DNA of 64,000 nt, from contig OZ253558.1 in assembly GCA_965262745.1 (NCBI GenBank), forward strand, positions 1,736,001 through 1,800,000, in the 5' to 3' direction. Both the position numbers and the translations under genes were made by a program. The stretch's first letter is position 1. Every line of letters starts with the position of its first letter. The stretch is from JAJECS01 sp965262745 (GTDB lineage Bacteria; Chloroflexota; UBA11872). This document shows positions 50,684-62,671 of the stretch, in pieces. Below the pieces are notes generated by a model. That model was not told where the DNA came from. It ran no database searches and was given only the letters and a program-made list of their open reading frames with translations.

Positions 50684-51618
50684 GTGGCCCAGGATGGGCC
50701 GAGGTTGCCGTCCCGGCATCGTCCGGGAATCTGGGCGCCGGATTCGACGCCCTGGGGCTGGCGCTTGAGCTGCGCAACATCTATCGGTTCGAGCCCAGCC
50801 AACACGACCACATCGAGGCCACCGGGAAGTTCGCCGAATTTGTGCCACGGGACGTCCGGCGTAATCTGGCCTTCCGCGCGTTTCGGTCCCTCGCGCCCGC
50901 GGCGGTTGGCCCATACCGGCTGCACGCCCGGCGGATCATCCCCGCCCAGGGCGGCTGGGGCAGCTCAGCCAGCGCCATTGTCGGCGGGCTCGTCGCCGCC
51001 AACCTCGCCTTTGATCTTGACGTGCCGCAGGACGAATTGCTGCGGCGAGCGAACGAGCTGGAAGGGCATGCCGACAATGTGGCGCCCGCACTGCTCGGCG
51101 GCATGGTCGTCACGGTGCTGGACGGGCCCGACTTGCACTGGCTGCCACTCGAATTTCCAGCCACCGTTGGCATTGTGCTCGTCGTCCCTGGCTATCGGGT
51201 GCCGACCCACCGCGCGCGTCAGGTCCTGCCCGAGCAAGTGCCGCGGGCGGACGCCGTGGCCAACCTGGCCCGCGCGGCGCTCATGGTGGGCGCCGTGCAC
51301 CACGGCCGCTTCGATCTGCTGGGAGTCGCAATGACCGACCGGCTGCACCAGCCCTACCGCGGCACGCTCAATCCGGCGCTGGAGCCTTGCATGTCGGCGG
51401 CGCTGGAAGCGGGCGCCTACGGCTCGGCCCTGAGTGGATCGGGGCCCACCGTGATTGCATTCTGTCCGCGCGAGCGCAACCTCACAGTCGCCAGCGCGAT
51501 GGCGGACGCCTGCCTGGACAGCGGCCACACGTGCGAAACCTACGTCGTGAGCGCGGCCGCCACAGGCGCTCAGCCAACCGACGCCTGGCGCACGCGCACA
51601 GGGCAAGCCGACCTATAA
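50680..51618 (+). CDS. thrB: homoserine kinase
   Basis: GTG 50680, overlapping the rodA stop, gives a 312-residue GHMP kinase (SGPGWAEVAVPASSGNLGAG start). The ATP loop is AQGGWGSSASAIVGGLVAAN, with Trp where Leu is usual, and the C-terminal motif is GSALSGSGPTVIAF. It phosphorylates L-homoserine for threonine synthesis; thrC is not in the window. The frame is open 54 bp further upstream inside rodA, but that would not match the family's length. Confidence 0.92.
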   Translation: MSGPGWAEVAVPASSGNLGAGFDALGLALELRNIYRFEPSQHDHIEATGKFAEFVPRDVRRNLAFRAFRSLAPAAVGPYRLHARRIIPAQGGWGSSASAIVGGLVAANLAFDLDVPQDELLRRANELEGHADNVAPALLGGMVVTVLDGPDLHWLPLEFPATVGIVLVVPGYRVPTHRARQVLPEQVPRADAVANLARAALMVGAVHHGRFDLLGVAMTDRLHQPYRGTLNPALEPCMSAALEAGAYGSALSGSGPTVIAFCPRERNLTVASAMADACLDSGHTCETYVVSAAATGAQPTDAWRTRTGQADL

Positions 51619-51619
51619 T
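51614..51619 (+). promoter_or_regulatory. candidate -10 box at the thrB stop
   Basis: A perfect TATAAT spans the thrB stop codon, 68 bp before the likely guaA start. AT-rich hexamers are rare in this GC-rich core, so it may start the guaA-pur transcript; no clear -35 box is visible 16-18 bp upstream. Confidence 0.3.
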
Positions 51620-51686
51620 TCAGCGACGGCGCGCACCGTTCCTGAACCAGCGGCGGGCGCCGCAGGGAGGCCTGCTGCCCACCGAA

Positions 51687-53285
51687 TTGAGACCCAGAGG
51701 AGCTGATCCCCGCTCAGACGCGGCGAGCGTTGGCGAGGACGTTGCCGCATCCGGCGGACACGAGACCATCGCCGTCCTTGACTTTGGGTCGCAATACAGT
51801 CAGCTCATTGCCCGGCGGATTCGCGAAGTCGGCGTCCGCACCGAGCTCCTTCCCCCCGACCAACTGCACACGGTCAATGCCCGACGCCTGCGCGGCATTG
51901 TGCTGTCGGGCGGACCGGCGAGCGTGTATGCCCCTGGCGCACCACAACTCCCGGCGGACGTGCTCGACGCGGGCGTCCCGGTTCTGGGCATCTGCTATGG
52001 CATGCAGCTGCTGAGCCAAGCATTGGGTGGGCGGGTACAACCTGCGTCCAGGCGCGAGTACGGCCCGGCGCGCGTGCGCGTTGCCGACGGCACGCACCCG
52101 CTCTTCGCCGGTTTGCCATCGGGGTTTGACGTGTGGATGAGCCATGGCGACGTGGTCGACGAGTTGCCGCCCGGCTTCCGCGCGGTTGCCGCCACCGACC
52201 ATTCGCCCACGGCAGCCATGTCGAACAGCAACGGGATTAGCGCGCTGCAGTTCCATCCTGAGGTGCGGCACACGGCGCACGGGCTGTCTCTGCTGCGCAA
52301 CTTCGCGCGTGACATCTGCAACTGTCGCGGCGACTGGACGCCGGCGTCTCTCGTGCGAGAGGCCATTGCCGACATCCGCCGCCGTGCCGCCGACGGCCGC
52401 GTGATCTGCGGGCTGAGCGGCGGCGTCGACAGTGCCGTCACCGCCGCGCTGGTGCACGCCGCGATCGGCGACCGGCTCGCATGCATTCTGGTCGACACCG
52501 GCCTGCTGCGCGCGGGCGAAGTCGCGCAGGTCCGCGACGCCCTGCGCACGAGTCAGCGTCTCGATCTCACCATCGTTGACGCGGCAGACGAGTTCCAACA
52601 CAGCCTGCAAGGCGTCACCGACCCGGAGCGGAAACGCGCCATCATCGGGGAGGCCTTCATTCGCGCGTTCGAACGCGAGGCCACCCGCATCGGCGACGCG
52701 CGCTTCCTCGCGCAAGGCACCATCTACCCCGACGTGATCGAAAGCGGTGGACGCGCCGGCGCGGCAGTCATCAAGTCCCATCACAACGTCGGCGGGTTGC
52801 CCGAGCGCCTCGGACTCGAGTTGTTGGAACCGTTGCGCGAGCTATTCAAGGACGAAGTGCGGGCCGTGGGGCGCGAGCTCGGCCTGCCGGCGTCGGTTGT
52901 CGACCGACAACCATTCCCAGGACCGGGGCTTGCCGTGCGCGTGCTTGGCGAGGTGACGAGCGCACGCGTCGAGACGCTGCGGGCCGCGGACGCCATCGTG
53001 CTGGAGGAGCTCGAGCCAATCGCCAAGACGCAATCCCTCGCGCAATATTTTGCCGTGCTGCCCGGGGTGCGCAGCGTCGGGGTGATGGGCGACGAGCGAA
53101 CGTACGGCGAGTTGGTGGCGGTTCGCGCCGTGACCTCCGACGACTTCATGACCGCCGACTGGGCGCGGATCCCCGCCGATGTGCTGGCACGACTCTCGAG
53201 CCGGCTCGTCAACGAAGTCCCGGGAGTGAATCGGGTGGTCTACGACATCACCTCCAAGCCGCCAGGAACCATCGAATGGGAATAG
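51687..53285 (+). CDS. guaA: GMP synthase (glutamine-hydrolysing)
   Basis: The class I glutamine amidotransferase domain has its Cys in GICYGMQLLSQ and His/Glu in LQFHPEV. The ATP pyrophosphatase domain has CGLSGGVDSAVTAALVH, and the C-terminal dimer domain ends NRVVYDITSKPPGTIEWE. It converts XMP, glutamine and ATP to GMP. The family begins near ETIAVLDFGSQYSQL, but no ATG or GTG is in frame between the thrB end and that point; TTG 51687 is the nearest usable start, giving about 25 extra residues. AGGGAGG (51664) and AGAGGAG (51695) do not sit at ideal spacing. It overlaps purD by 10 bp. Confidence 0.93.
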   Translation: MRPRGADPRSDAASVGEDVAASGGHETIAVLDFGSQYSQLIARRIREVGVRTELLPPDQLHTVNARRLRGIVLSGGPASVYAPGAPQLPADVLDAGVPVLGICYGMQLLSQALGGRVQPASRREYGPARVRVADGTHPLFAGLPSGFDVWMSHGDVVDELPPGFRAVAATDHSPTAAMSNSNGISALQFHPEVRHTAHGLSLLRNFARDICNCRGDWTPASLVREAIADIRRRAADGRVICGLSGGVDSAVTAALVHAAIGDRLACILVDTGLLRAGEVAQVRDALRTSQRLDLTIVDAADEFQHSLQGVTDPERKRAIIGEAFIRAFEREATRIGDARFLAQGTIYPDVIESGGRAGAAVIKSHHNVGGLPERLGLELLEPLRELFKDEVRAVGRELGLPASVVDRQPFPGPGLAVRVLGEVTSARVETLRAADAIVLEELEPIAKTQSLAQYFAVLPGVRSVGVMGDERTYGELVAVRAVTSDDFMTADWARIPADVLARLSSRLVNEVPGVNRVVYDITSKPPGTIEWE

Positions 53286-54577
53286 CTGCGCAGCGCGCGG
53301 ACCCCAAGCTCCTGGTCGTGGGCGGCGGCGGGCGCGAGCACGCGATTTGCTGGCGGCTGCGGCAGGACCGGCCGCTGGCGGAGATCTACTGCGCGCCGGG
53401 CAACGCGGGAACAGCCGATGTCGCCCGCTCGCTCGACATCGACGCGGGGGACGTTGGCGAGCTCGTCAGTTGGGCGCGGTCGGAGCGTCCGGACATGGTC
53501 GTCGTCGGCCCCGAGGATCCGCTGATCAAAGGGATCGTGGACGAGCTGCAGAACATCGGAATTCCGGTCTTCGGACCCACGCGGCGCGCGGCTGAGATTG
53601 AAGGCAGCAAGTCTTTCTCGAGTGACCTGGTCACGCGCCTCGGCGTGCCGGCTCCGGCCCACGCCACGTTCGACGACGTCGACGCGGCGCTGGTCTACGT
53701 GCAGCGCGTGCCTGGTGAAGTCGTGGTCAAGGCCGACGGACCCGCCCTTGGCAAAGGCGTCATCGTCTGCCGCACGCCCGACGAGGCTGCCGACGCAGTC
53801 CAGCAGATGATGGTCGATGGCGCGTTCGGCGCCTCGGGCGCCCGGGTGGTGGTGCAAGAGCGGCTGCACGGTCCCGAGCTCTCGCTGTTCGCGCTGTCGG
53901 ACGGGCAGAGCTTTCGCACCATGGGCGTCGCCCGCGACTACAAGCGCATCGGCGACGGCGATCGGGGGCCGAACACGGGCGGCATAGGAAGCTACACGCC
54001 GGTGCCCGACGCGCCCGCGGAGCTTGTGTCGCGCATCGAGCGCGAAATTGTCGGCCCAGTGCTGGCCGACCTGCGGGCGGCGGGACGACCGTATGTCGGC
54101 GTGCTCTTCGCCGGGCTGATCCTCACGGCCGACGGTCCGAAAGTGATCGAATTCAACTGCCGCATGGGCGACCCGGAAACCCAGGTGGTCCTCCCCCTCC
54201 TGCAGGGGGACTTCGTGGAGCTTCTCCAGGCTGCGGTAGACGGCACACTGGATCACACGCACATCCGTCCACCAAATAAGGCGGCCGTCGCCGTCGTGCT
54301 GACATCCGAAGGGTATCCCGGGCCATCCGTGAGCGGTCGGGCCATCACCGGGCTGGGCGAAGTCGATCGCGGGTTGGTCTTTCACGCCGGCACCCAACGG
54401 CGCGACGGCGCGGTTCGGACGGCCGGAGGACGCGTTCTCGCAGCGGTGGGCGTTGCCGACGACCTGGGCGCAGCGCGTGACGAGGCCTACGCCATCGCCG
54501 CGACCGTGCAGTTCGAGGGAGTGGCCTATCGAACGGACATCGCCGCCGACGCGCTCGGCGTGGCGGTGGGGCTGTGA
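53276..54577 (+). CDS. purD: phosphoribosylamine-glycine ligase
   Basis: A 433-residue ATP-grasp ligase making GAR from phosphoribosylamine, glycine and ATP, step 2 of purine synthesis. Landmarks: KLLVVGGGGREHAICWRL, YCAPGNAGTA, VVGPEDPLIKGIVDEL, VVVKADGPALGKGVIVC, and IEFNCRMGDPETQVVLPLL with the Mg2+ ligands. Normal length. It overlaps guaA by 10 bp and purB by a GTGA. Confidence 0.97.
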   Translation: MGIAAQRADPKLLVVGGGGREHAICWRLRQDRPLAEIYCAPGNAGTADVARSLDIDAGDVGELVSWARSERPDMVVVGPEDPLIKGIVDELQNIGIPVFGPTRRAAEIEGSKSFSSDLVTRLGVPAPAHATFDDVDAALVYVQRVPGEVVVKADGPALGKGVIVCRTPDEAADAVQQMMVDGAFGASGARVVVQERLHGPELSLFALSDGQSFRTMGVARDYKRIGDGDRGPNTGGIGSYTPVPDAPAELVSRIEREIVGPVLADLRAAGRPYVGVLFAGLILTADGPKVIEFNCRMGDPETQVVLPLLQGDFVELLQAAVDGTLDHTHIRPPNKAAVAVVLTSEGYPGPSVSGRAITGLGEVDRGLVFHAGTQRRDGAVRTAGGRVLAAVGVADDLGAARDEAYAIAATVQFEGVAYRTDIAADALGVAVGL

Positions 54578-55917
54578 TTCCCCGCTACACGCGTCCCGAG
54601 ATGGGCGCGATCTGGGACCGCCAGATGTACTTCGAGTTCCAGCAGCGCGTCGAATTGGCGGCGGTCAACGCCTGGGCGCGGGAAGGCCGCGTGCCGGCCG
54701 CCGACGCCGCCCTGCTTCAGCGCGCCAGCTTCAGCCTCGCGCGCATCGACGAGTTGGAGCGAACGAGCGATCACGAGACGAACGCGTTCGTGGACGCACT
54801 CGCCGAGTCGGTCGGGCCCGAGGGCCGCTGGCTGCACCTCGGCCTCACGTCGTCAGACGTGCTGGACACGGGGCTGGCACTGCAGCTCGTCGCGGCCGCA
54901 GATCAGCTGCTGACGCGGCTGGACGAACTAGCGCAAGTCCTAGAGCGGCTGGCACTGCAACATCGCCACACGCTCATGATCGGCCGCAGCCACGGCGTGC
55001 ACGCGGAGCCGATCACCTTCGGGTTCAAGCTGCTGATTTGGGTCGACGAGGTGAGGCGCCAGCGCCAGCGCCTATGCGATGCGCAAGTCAGCGTGGCCGT
55101 CGGCAAGATCTCGGGCTCGGTGGGCACGCATGCTCACGTGCCGCCGCGGGTCGAGGAATGGGCCTGCGCCGAGCTTGGCCTGGTGGCGGCACCGGTCTCG
55201 AACCAGATCGTGCAACGCGATCGCCACGCCCACTTGATGACGACACTTGCGGGCCTGGCAAGCTCGCTCGACAAATTCGCCACCGAGATCCGCAGCTTGC
55301 AGCGAACCGAGATCCGGGAGGTCGAAGAACCTTTTGAGGAAGGCCGGCACGGGTCATCCTCCATGCCGCACAAGCGCAATCCGTCGCGCTGCGAGCGTGT
55401 GTCGGGCCTGGCGCGCGTGGTCCGGGCGAATGCGCAAGCGGCGCTGGAAAACGTGGCCTTGTGGCACGAGCGCGATATCAGCCATTCATCAGCAGAGCGC
55501 GTGCTCGTCCCCGACTCGTGCATCGCGCTGGACTACATGCTGTGGCTCTTCACCAACGTGATGCGCGACTTGCGCGTCTATCCAGAGCGAATGCGCGCGA
55601 ACGTCGACATGACCGGGGGCCTGATCTATTCGCAGGCGGTGATGCTGGCGCTCGTGCAGGCGGGCATGGCGCGCCAGGCGGCCTACGCTATCGTGCAGGA
55701 CCACGCCGGTGCGGCATGGACGGGCGGCGCCCCGTTTCGCGAACTGATCACCGCAGACGCGCGCGTGACGGACCGGCTGACACCGGACGATCTGAACCAA
55801 GCGTTCAGCCCAGCCCCACACTTGCGATGGATGGACGCTGCCTACGAAAGACTAGGCTTGAACGATGACGCCGCGCCGGCTGCCCCGGTGCGATCGGTGG
55901 AGGTGAGCCCGACATGA
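54574..55917 (+). CDS. purB: adenylosuccinate lyase
   Basis: A 447-residue fumarase/aspartase-superfamily enzyme acting twice in AMP synthesis, on SAICAR and on adenylosuccinate. The superfamily signature is GSSSMPHKRNPSRCERV; catalytic His regions are LTSSDVLDTG and GRSHGVHAEPITFGFK. The GTG start overlaps the purD stop. The C-terminus overlaps purC by an ATGA. Confidence 0.97.
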   Translation: MIPRYTRPEMGAIWDRQMYFEFQQRVELAAVNAWAREGRVPAADAALLQRASFSLARIDELERTSDHETNAFVDALAESVGPEGRWLHLGLTSSDVLDTGLALQLVAAADQLLTRLDELAQVLERLALQHRHTLMIGRSHGVHAEPITFGFKLLIWVDEVRRQRQRLCDAQVSVAVGKISGSVGTHAHVPPRVEEWACAELGLVAAPVSNQIVQRDRHAHLMTTLAGLASSLDKFATEIRSLQRTEIREVEEPFEEGRHGSSSMPHKRNPSRCERVSGLARVVRANAQAALENVALWHERDISHSSAERVLVPDSCIALDYMLWLFTNVMRDLRVYPERMRANVDMTGGLIYSQAVMLALVQAGMARQAAYAIVQDHAGAAWTGGAPFRELITADARVTDRLTPDDLNQAFSPAPHLRWMDAAYERLGLNDDAAPAAPVRSVEVSPT

Positions 55918-56795
55918 CGACCAGGACCGTTACCCAAACCGAGCTGGAGGGCCTGCGGCTGCTCAACCGCGGGAAAGTGCGCGATATCTACGACTTGGAC
56001 GACAAGCTGCTCATCGTCACCACGGACCGCATCTCGGCGTTCGACCACGTGCTGCCAACCGCCATTCCGGACAAAGGCGCCGTGCTCACGGCCATGTCGG
56101 AGCGCTGGTTCGGCCTCACCGAGGATCTCGTACCCAATCACCTCATCACCACGGACGTGGACGCCATGGGCGACGAAGTGCGCCGGCACGCTGACGTGCT
56201 GCGGGGCCGCACCATGCTGGTGAAGCGAGCCGAGCGCATCGATGCGGAGTGCGTCGTGCGCGGCTACATCACCGGCTCGGGCTGGGTGGACTATCAGCGC
56301 AGCGGCCAGATTTGCGGCATCGACATCCCGCCCGACATGCAAGAGGCCGAGCCGTTCGCGGAGACCCTGTTCACGCCGGCGACAAAAGCCGAGACCGGCC
56401 ACGACGAGAACATCAGCTTTTCCCAGCTCAGCAACATGGTGGGCGCCGACCTCGCCGAGCGCCTACGCGTAGCCAGCATCGCGGTGTATGCGCGGGGCCG
56501 CGACTATGCGCGGGACCGAGGCATCATCCTGGCCGACACCAAATTTGAATTTGGATGGGTCGACGGCGAGTTGACGCTGATTGACGAAATCCTCACGCCC
56601 GATTCGTCCCGGTTCTGGGACGTGGACGAATACGAGGTCGGGCTCTCGCCACCGAGCTTCGACAAGCAGATCGTGCGCAACCACCTCATCGAGATGGGAT
56701 GGGATCGCGAACCTCCCATCCCCGCGCTTCCGGCAGCGATCGTCGAGCGCACCGCGGCGCGCTATCGCGAGATTCACGAGCGCTTGGCGGCGTGA
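55914..56795 (+). CDS. purC: SAICAR synthetase
   Basis: A 293-residue ligase joining CAIR and aspartate. Family features: LLNRGKVRDIYDLDDKLLIV (ATP site), TDRISAFDHVLPTAIPDKGA, CVVRGYITGSGWVDYQRSG, LFTPATKAETGHDENISF and IILADTKFEFGWVDGEL. It is of the longer bacterial/yeast type rather than the roughly 240-residue form. ATGA overlap with purB; GTGA overlap with purS. Confidence 0.97.
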   Translation: MTTRTVTQTELEGLRLLNRGKVRDIYDLDDKLLIVTTDRISAFDHVLPTAIPDKGAVLTAMSERWFGLTEDLVPNHLITTDVDAMGDEVRRHADVLRGRTMLVKRAERIDAECVVRGYITGSGWVDYQRSGQICGIDIPPDMQEAEPFAETLFTPATKAETGHDENISFSQLSNMVGADLAERLRVASIAVYARGRDYARDRGIILADTKFEFGWVDGELTLIDEILTPDSSRFWDVDEYEVGLSPPSFDKQIVRNHLIEMGWDREPPIPALPAAIVERTAARYREIHERLAA

Positions 56796-57088
56796 GCGGC
56801 GTACCCAGGACCTACACGGCGCACGTGTTCGTCCGCCTCAAACCCGGCGTAAACGACCCGCCAGGCGCCACGGTCGCGGCAGGGTTGCACGATCTCGGAT
56901 TTGAAGGAATTCGCGACGTGCGCGTGGGCAAGATCGTCGACATCGAGTTTGTCGCCGAAGACGCCGCGTCCGCCCGCGACCGCGTACAAGCAGCGTGCCA
57001 ACAACTGCTGATCAATCCCGTCATCGAGACGTTCGAGATGGAGCTGATCGAACCGCAGCCTCTCAAGCTGAGCGACACAGCCTGGTAG
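56792..57088 (+). CDS. purS: FGAM synthase subunit PurS
   Basis: A 98-residue protein from GTG 56792, overlapping the purC stop. TYTAHVFVRLKPGVNDPPG, then LGFEGIRDVRVGKIVDIEF and INPVIETFEMELIE are the full PurS fold. It bridges PurQ and PurL so that ammonia is passed between them. purQ starts 5 bp after its stop. Confidence 0.95.
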   Translation: MSGVPRTYTAHVFVRLKPGVNDPPGATVAAGLHDLGFEGIRDVRVGKIVDIEFVAEDAASARDRVQAACQQLLINPVIETFEMELIEPQPLKLSDTAW

Positions 57089-57093
57089 CCAGC

Positions 57094-57782
57094 ATGCGCG
57101 CGGCGGTGATCGTGTTTCCCGGCAGCAATTGCGACGCGGACACGCACTATGCCCTGTCAGAGGTCATGGGGATTCCGACCGATCTGGTCTGGCACGCCAC
57201 GGCATCGCTGGAGGGCTATGACCTCGTGGTGCTGCCGGGCGGCTTCAGCTACGGGGACTATCTGCGCACCGGCGCGATGGCAGCGCATGCCCGCGTGATG
57301 CGCGCCGTGCGAGAGACGGCTGACCGTGGCGTGCCCGTGCTGGGGATCTGCAACGGCTTTCAGATCTTGCTCGAAGCGGGGCTGCTGCCCGGCGCGATGC
57401 TGCCAAACGCCAGCATTGCGTTCCGTTGCGAGTGGGTGCACGTGCGTGTCGAGACACGCCGCACGCCCTTCACCGAATCGGCCGCCGGCGGCCAGGTGCT
57501 GCGCATGCCGATCGCGCACGGTGAGGGCAACTACGTGGTGGACGCCGCCACACTGGAGGAGCTACGCGCCAACGATCAGATCGTCTTGCGCTACACGGAT
57601 GCCGCCGGCAATCGATCGGCGGCGGCCAATCCCAACGGTTCGGTCGCCGATATCGCGGGCATCTGCAACGCCCGGCGCAATGTTGTTGGCCTTATGCCCC
57701 ACCCTGAACGCTGCAGCGAGCCCGCGCTGGGCGGCGCCGACGGGCGCCTGTTGTGGGAATCCGCGCTCGCTCACGTCGCCGC

Positions 57783-57786
<4 letters not shown>
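57094..57786 (+). CDS. purQ: FGAM synthase glutaminase subunit PurQ
   Basis: A 230-residue class I amidotransferase. MRAAVIVFPGSNCDADTHYA is the start, catalytic Cys is in VLGICNGFQILLEAGLLPG, and the His/Glu pair is in VVGLMPHPERCSEP. ATG 57094 is taken although the frame is open 99 bp further up inside purS. It supplies ammonia to PurL and overlaps it by a GTGA. Confidence 0.96.
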
Positions 57787-60005
<2,219 letters not shown>

Positions 60006-60148
60006 GATGAGCCAGCGAGGGAATCCGGGGTAGCCCGCTGGCATTCACGCGCTCCAGTCTATGCGGGCCGACGCCGTCCGACGCGCCGGCCAGACTCCGG
60101 GTCCCGTCACACCCTCACCCCATCTACGAGCCTGCGGCCCCTTTGGGC

Positions 60149-61636
60149 ATGCCCAACTTGCGCGAAGCGTGTGGCGTCGTGGCGGTGTACGGACCCGGCG
60201 CGGATGTCGCGGCCCTTGCCTACGTCGGGCTCTACGCCGTCCAGCACCGGGGGCAGGAAGGCGCCGGCATCACCCTGGGGAATGGCGAGGAGCTGTATAC
60301 CGTCAAGGACGAGGGGCTGGTCTCGCAGGTCTTTCGAGGCGACGCCCTTTCGGAAGCCCACGGACAGCTCGCCATCGGTCACTGTCGCTACTCCACCAGC
60401 GGCTCGAACACGGCCCAAAACATTCAGCCGGTGCTGCAAGCGACGGACTTGGGGCCGATTGCCGTGGCCCACAACGGCAATATCGTCAACGCCGTGCAGC
60501 TGCGGGACTCCAACGGCGAGCCGGTCAATAACGCCACGGCCACGTCCGACACCGCCGTCATCGCGCAGTCAATTGCCGGCGCCCCCGGCGCCAGCGTGTT
60601 CGAGCGCGTTTGTCACACCGTGCCGCGCCTTCAGGGGTCGTTCTGTTTGGCGGTGGCGACGCCCACCAATGTCATCGTCGCGCGCGACGCCATGGGCAAC
60701 CGCCCGCTGTGCTTGGGCTCGATCGACGGCGCCTGGATCGTCACGTCGGAAACGTGCGCGCTTGACGCGGTTGACGCCCAATTCGAGCGGGAAATCGAGC
60801 CGGGCGAGGTATTGGCCATCGGCGCTAACGGCTTGCATTCACGACAAGCGTCGCCACCCCACCGCCATGCTCTGTGCGCCTTCGAGTACATCTACTTCAC
60901 CCGGCCGGACTCCTCCCTCAAGGGAGAATTGGTCCATTCAACGCGCCGCGAGATGGGGCGCCGACTTGCCCTGCAAAAACCGGTGGACGCCGATCTCGTG
61001 GTGGGCGTCCCGGACTCGGCCATTGCTGCGGCAACCGGGTACTCCGAAGCCAGCGGGCTGCCCTATGCCGATGGCTTCCTGCGCAATCGCTACATCGGCC
61101 GCACCTTCATCGAGCCCTCGACAGAACTGCGCAAGCTTTGGGTGCGCCTCAAGTACAACGCGCTCCCCAGCGTTACGCGCGGCAAGCGCGTCGTCATGGT
61201 CGACGACAGCATCGTGCGCGGCACGTCGCAGTTCCAGCTCGTGCAGCTGCTGCGTGAGCGGGGCGGGGCGCGGGAGGTCCACGTGCGCATCACCGCCCCG
61301 CCGATACGCTGGCCCTGCTTCCTCGGCATCGACATTCCCGATCCCGACGAGCTGATCGCGCATGACCGGCCGGTCGATGAGGTGTGCCGGGCCATTGGCG
61401 CCGATAGCCTCGACTACCTCACCATTCCGAATCTCGTGGCTGCCACCCACCAGACGCAGGGCGAGCTGTGCCTGGGTTGCTTCACGCGTGACTACCCCAT
61501 TGACGTGCAGCTGGCCTTCGACAAGTTTGAGCTCGAGCGGCAGACGCAGCTGCAAACCGCGCCGGTGTTCCCCCGCCAAGCCGCGCTGTTCCCATTAGAG
61601 GAATCCGACGCCGAGCCCGCCAAGCACAGCCCATGA
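60149..61636 (+). CDS. purF: amidophosphoribosyltransferase
   Basis: ATG 60149 (a TTG lies 6 bp earlier) starts MPNLREACGVVAVYGPG; the catalytic Cys is residue 8, so a short propeptide must be removed to free it. QHRGQEGAG and HCRYSTSGSNTAQNIQP belong to the glutaminase, and VVMVDDSIVRGTSQFQLVQL is the PRPP loop. Cys in CAFEYIYFTRPDS, WPCFLGIDIP and CLGCF match the four [4Fe-4S] ligands of the Bacillus-type enzyme, which is oxygen-sensitive. First committed step of purine synthesis. ATGA overlap with purM. Confidence 0.96.
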   Translation: MPNLREACGVVAVYGPGADVAALAYVGLYAVQHRGQEGAGITLGNGEELYTVKDEGLVSQVFRGDALSEAHGQLAIGHCRYSTSGSNTAQNIQPVLQATDLGPIAVAHNGNIVNAVQLRDSNGEPVNNATATSDTAVIAQSIAGAPGASVFERVCHTVPRLQGSFCLAVATPTNVIVARDAMGNRPLCLGSIDGAWIVTSETCALDAVDAQFEREIEPGEVLAIGANGLHSRQASPPHRHALCAFEYIYFTRPDSSLKGELVHSTRREMGRRLALQKPVDADLVVGVPDSAIAAATGYSEASGLPYADGFLRNRYIGRTFIEPSTELRKLWVRLKYNALPSVTRGKRVVMVDDSIVRGTSQFQLVQLLRERGGAREVHVRITAPPIRWPCFLGIDIPDPDELIAHDRPVDEVCRAIGADSLDYLTIPNLVAATHQTQGELCLGCFTRDYPIDVQLAFDKFELERQTQLQTAPVFPRQAALFPLEESDAEPAKHSP

Positions 61637-62652
61637 GCACCGCGCCGCGCTCGGTCTACGCCGATGCCGGCGTCGACCTCGACCACAACGACGCGCTGAA
61701 GTCGGCATTGCGCACGGCCGTCGCCAGCACGTCACGCGATGAATCACTGCCCGGGTTCGGAGCCTTTGCGGGCGGCCTGCGGCTGCCTTCAGGCATGCGC
61801 GATCCAGTGCTGCTTGCGAGCACGGACTCGTTGGGCACCAAGCTGCTGCTGGCGCTCGCGTGGGATCGCCCTGAGCTCGCGGGCGGCGACATCGTGCGTC
61901 ATTGCATGAACGACCTGGCCGTCCAGAACGTGCGTCCGCTGGCATTCCTCGACTACGTGGCGGCGGCGCATCTCGAGCCGGACGTGGTCACTCGCCTGGT
62001 GCAGGGCCTCGCCGAGGCTTGCGGCGATGCGGGCGTGACGCTTGTCGGCGGTGAGTCGGCGCAGTTGCCCGACACCTATCGGCCCGGCGCGTACGATCTC
62101 GCCGGTACCGTGATCGGGGTTGCCGAACAGTCCGACTTGGCGAATCCCGCCAACGTCCGAGCGGGCGACATATGCGTGGGGCTTCCGGCGGCCGGCCCGC
62201 ATACGAACGGCTATAGCCTCGTCCGGCGGGCCCTCGAGCACGGGAATCCCACGGCGCCACTCGGCGCGACCACCGTGATCGAGGCCGCGCTGACACCGCA
62301 CGAGTCCTATGTGGAGCCGCTTCTGCACGCCTTCCGGTTTCCCGGCGTGCACGCGGCAGCGCATATCACCGGCGGCGGCCTCATCGACAACCTTCCGCGC
62401 GTGCTGCCGGACGGCCTCGCGGCGCGACTCTCACCGGCGGCTTGGACGATTCCGCCGCTGTACGCGTGGATTGAGACAACTGCCTCCGTGCCGCGCGACG
62501 AGATGTATCGCGTGTTCAACATGGGCGTCGGCGTCGTGATCGTGTGCCGGCCGCATGCTTCTGCGACGCTCCTAGCCGAGCTTCCCGGCGCGTTTGTGGC
62601 CGGCTCGGTGGTGCGGCGCGAAGGCGTGGCGGTGGAGCTCATCCACGCGTGA
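61633..62652 (+). CDS. purM: AIR synthetase (phosphoribosylformylglycinamidine cyclo-ligase)
   Basis: A 339-residue enzyme closing the imidazole ring to give AIR. YADAGVDLDHND, LLASTDSLGTKLLLAL, RHCMNDLAVQNVRPLAFLDY, VGGESAQLPDTYRPGAYDLAG and AHITGGGLIDNLPRVLP are the family landmarks. ATGA overlap with purF; purN begins 19 bp after its stop. Confidence 0.96.
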   Translation: MSTAPRSVYADAGVDLDHNDALKSALRTAVASTSRDESLPGFGAFAGGLRLPSGMRDPVLLASTDSLGTKLLLALAWDRPELAGGDIVRHCMNDLAVQNVRPLAFLDYVAAAHLEPDVVTRLVQGLAEACGDAGVTLVGGESAQLPDTYRPGAYDLAGTVIGVAEQSDLANPANVRAGDICVGLPAAGPHTNGYSLVRRALEHGNPTAPLGATTVIEAALTPHESYVEPLLHAFRFPGVHAAAHITGGGLIDNLPRVLPDGLAARLSPAAWTIPPLYAWIETTASVPRDEMYRVFNMGVGVVIVCRPHASATLLAELPGAFVAGSVVRREGVAVELIHA

Positions 62653-62671
62653 TCGGGCCGGTCGGCGCCTG

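Noticed and set aside
52770..53050. Small antisense frames in guaA
   Set aside because: Fully explained as shadows of the ATP-pyrophosphatase and dimer domains.
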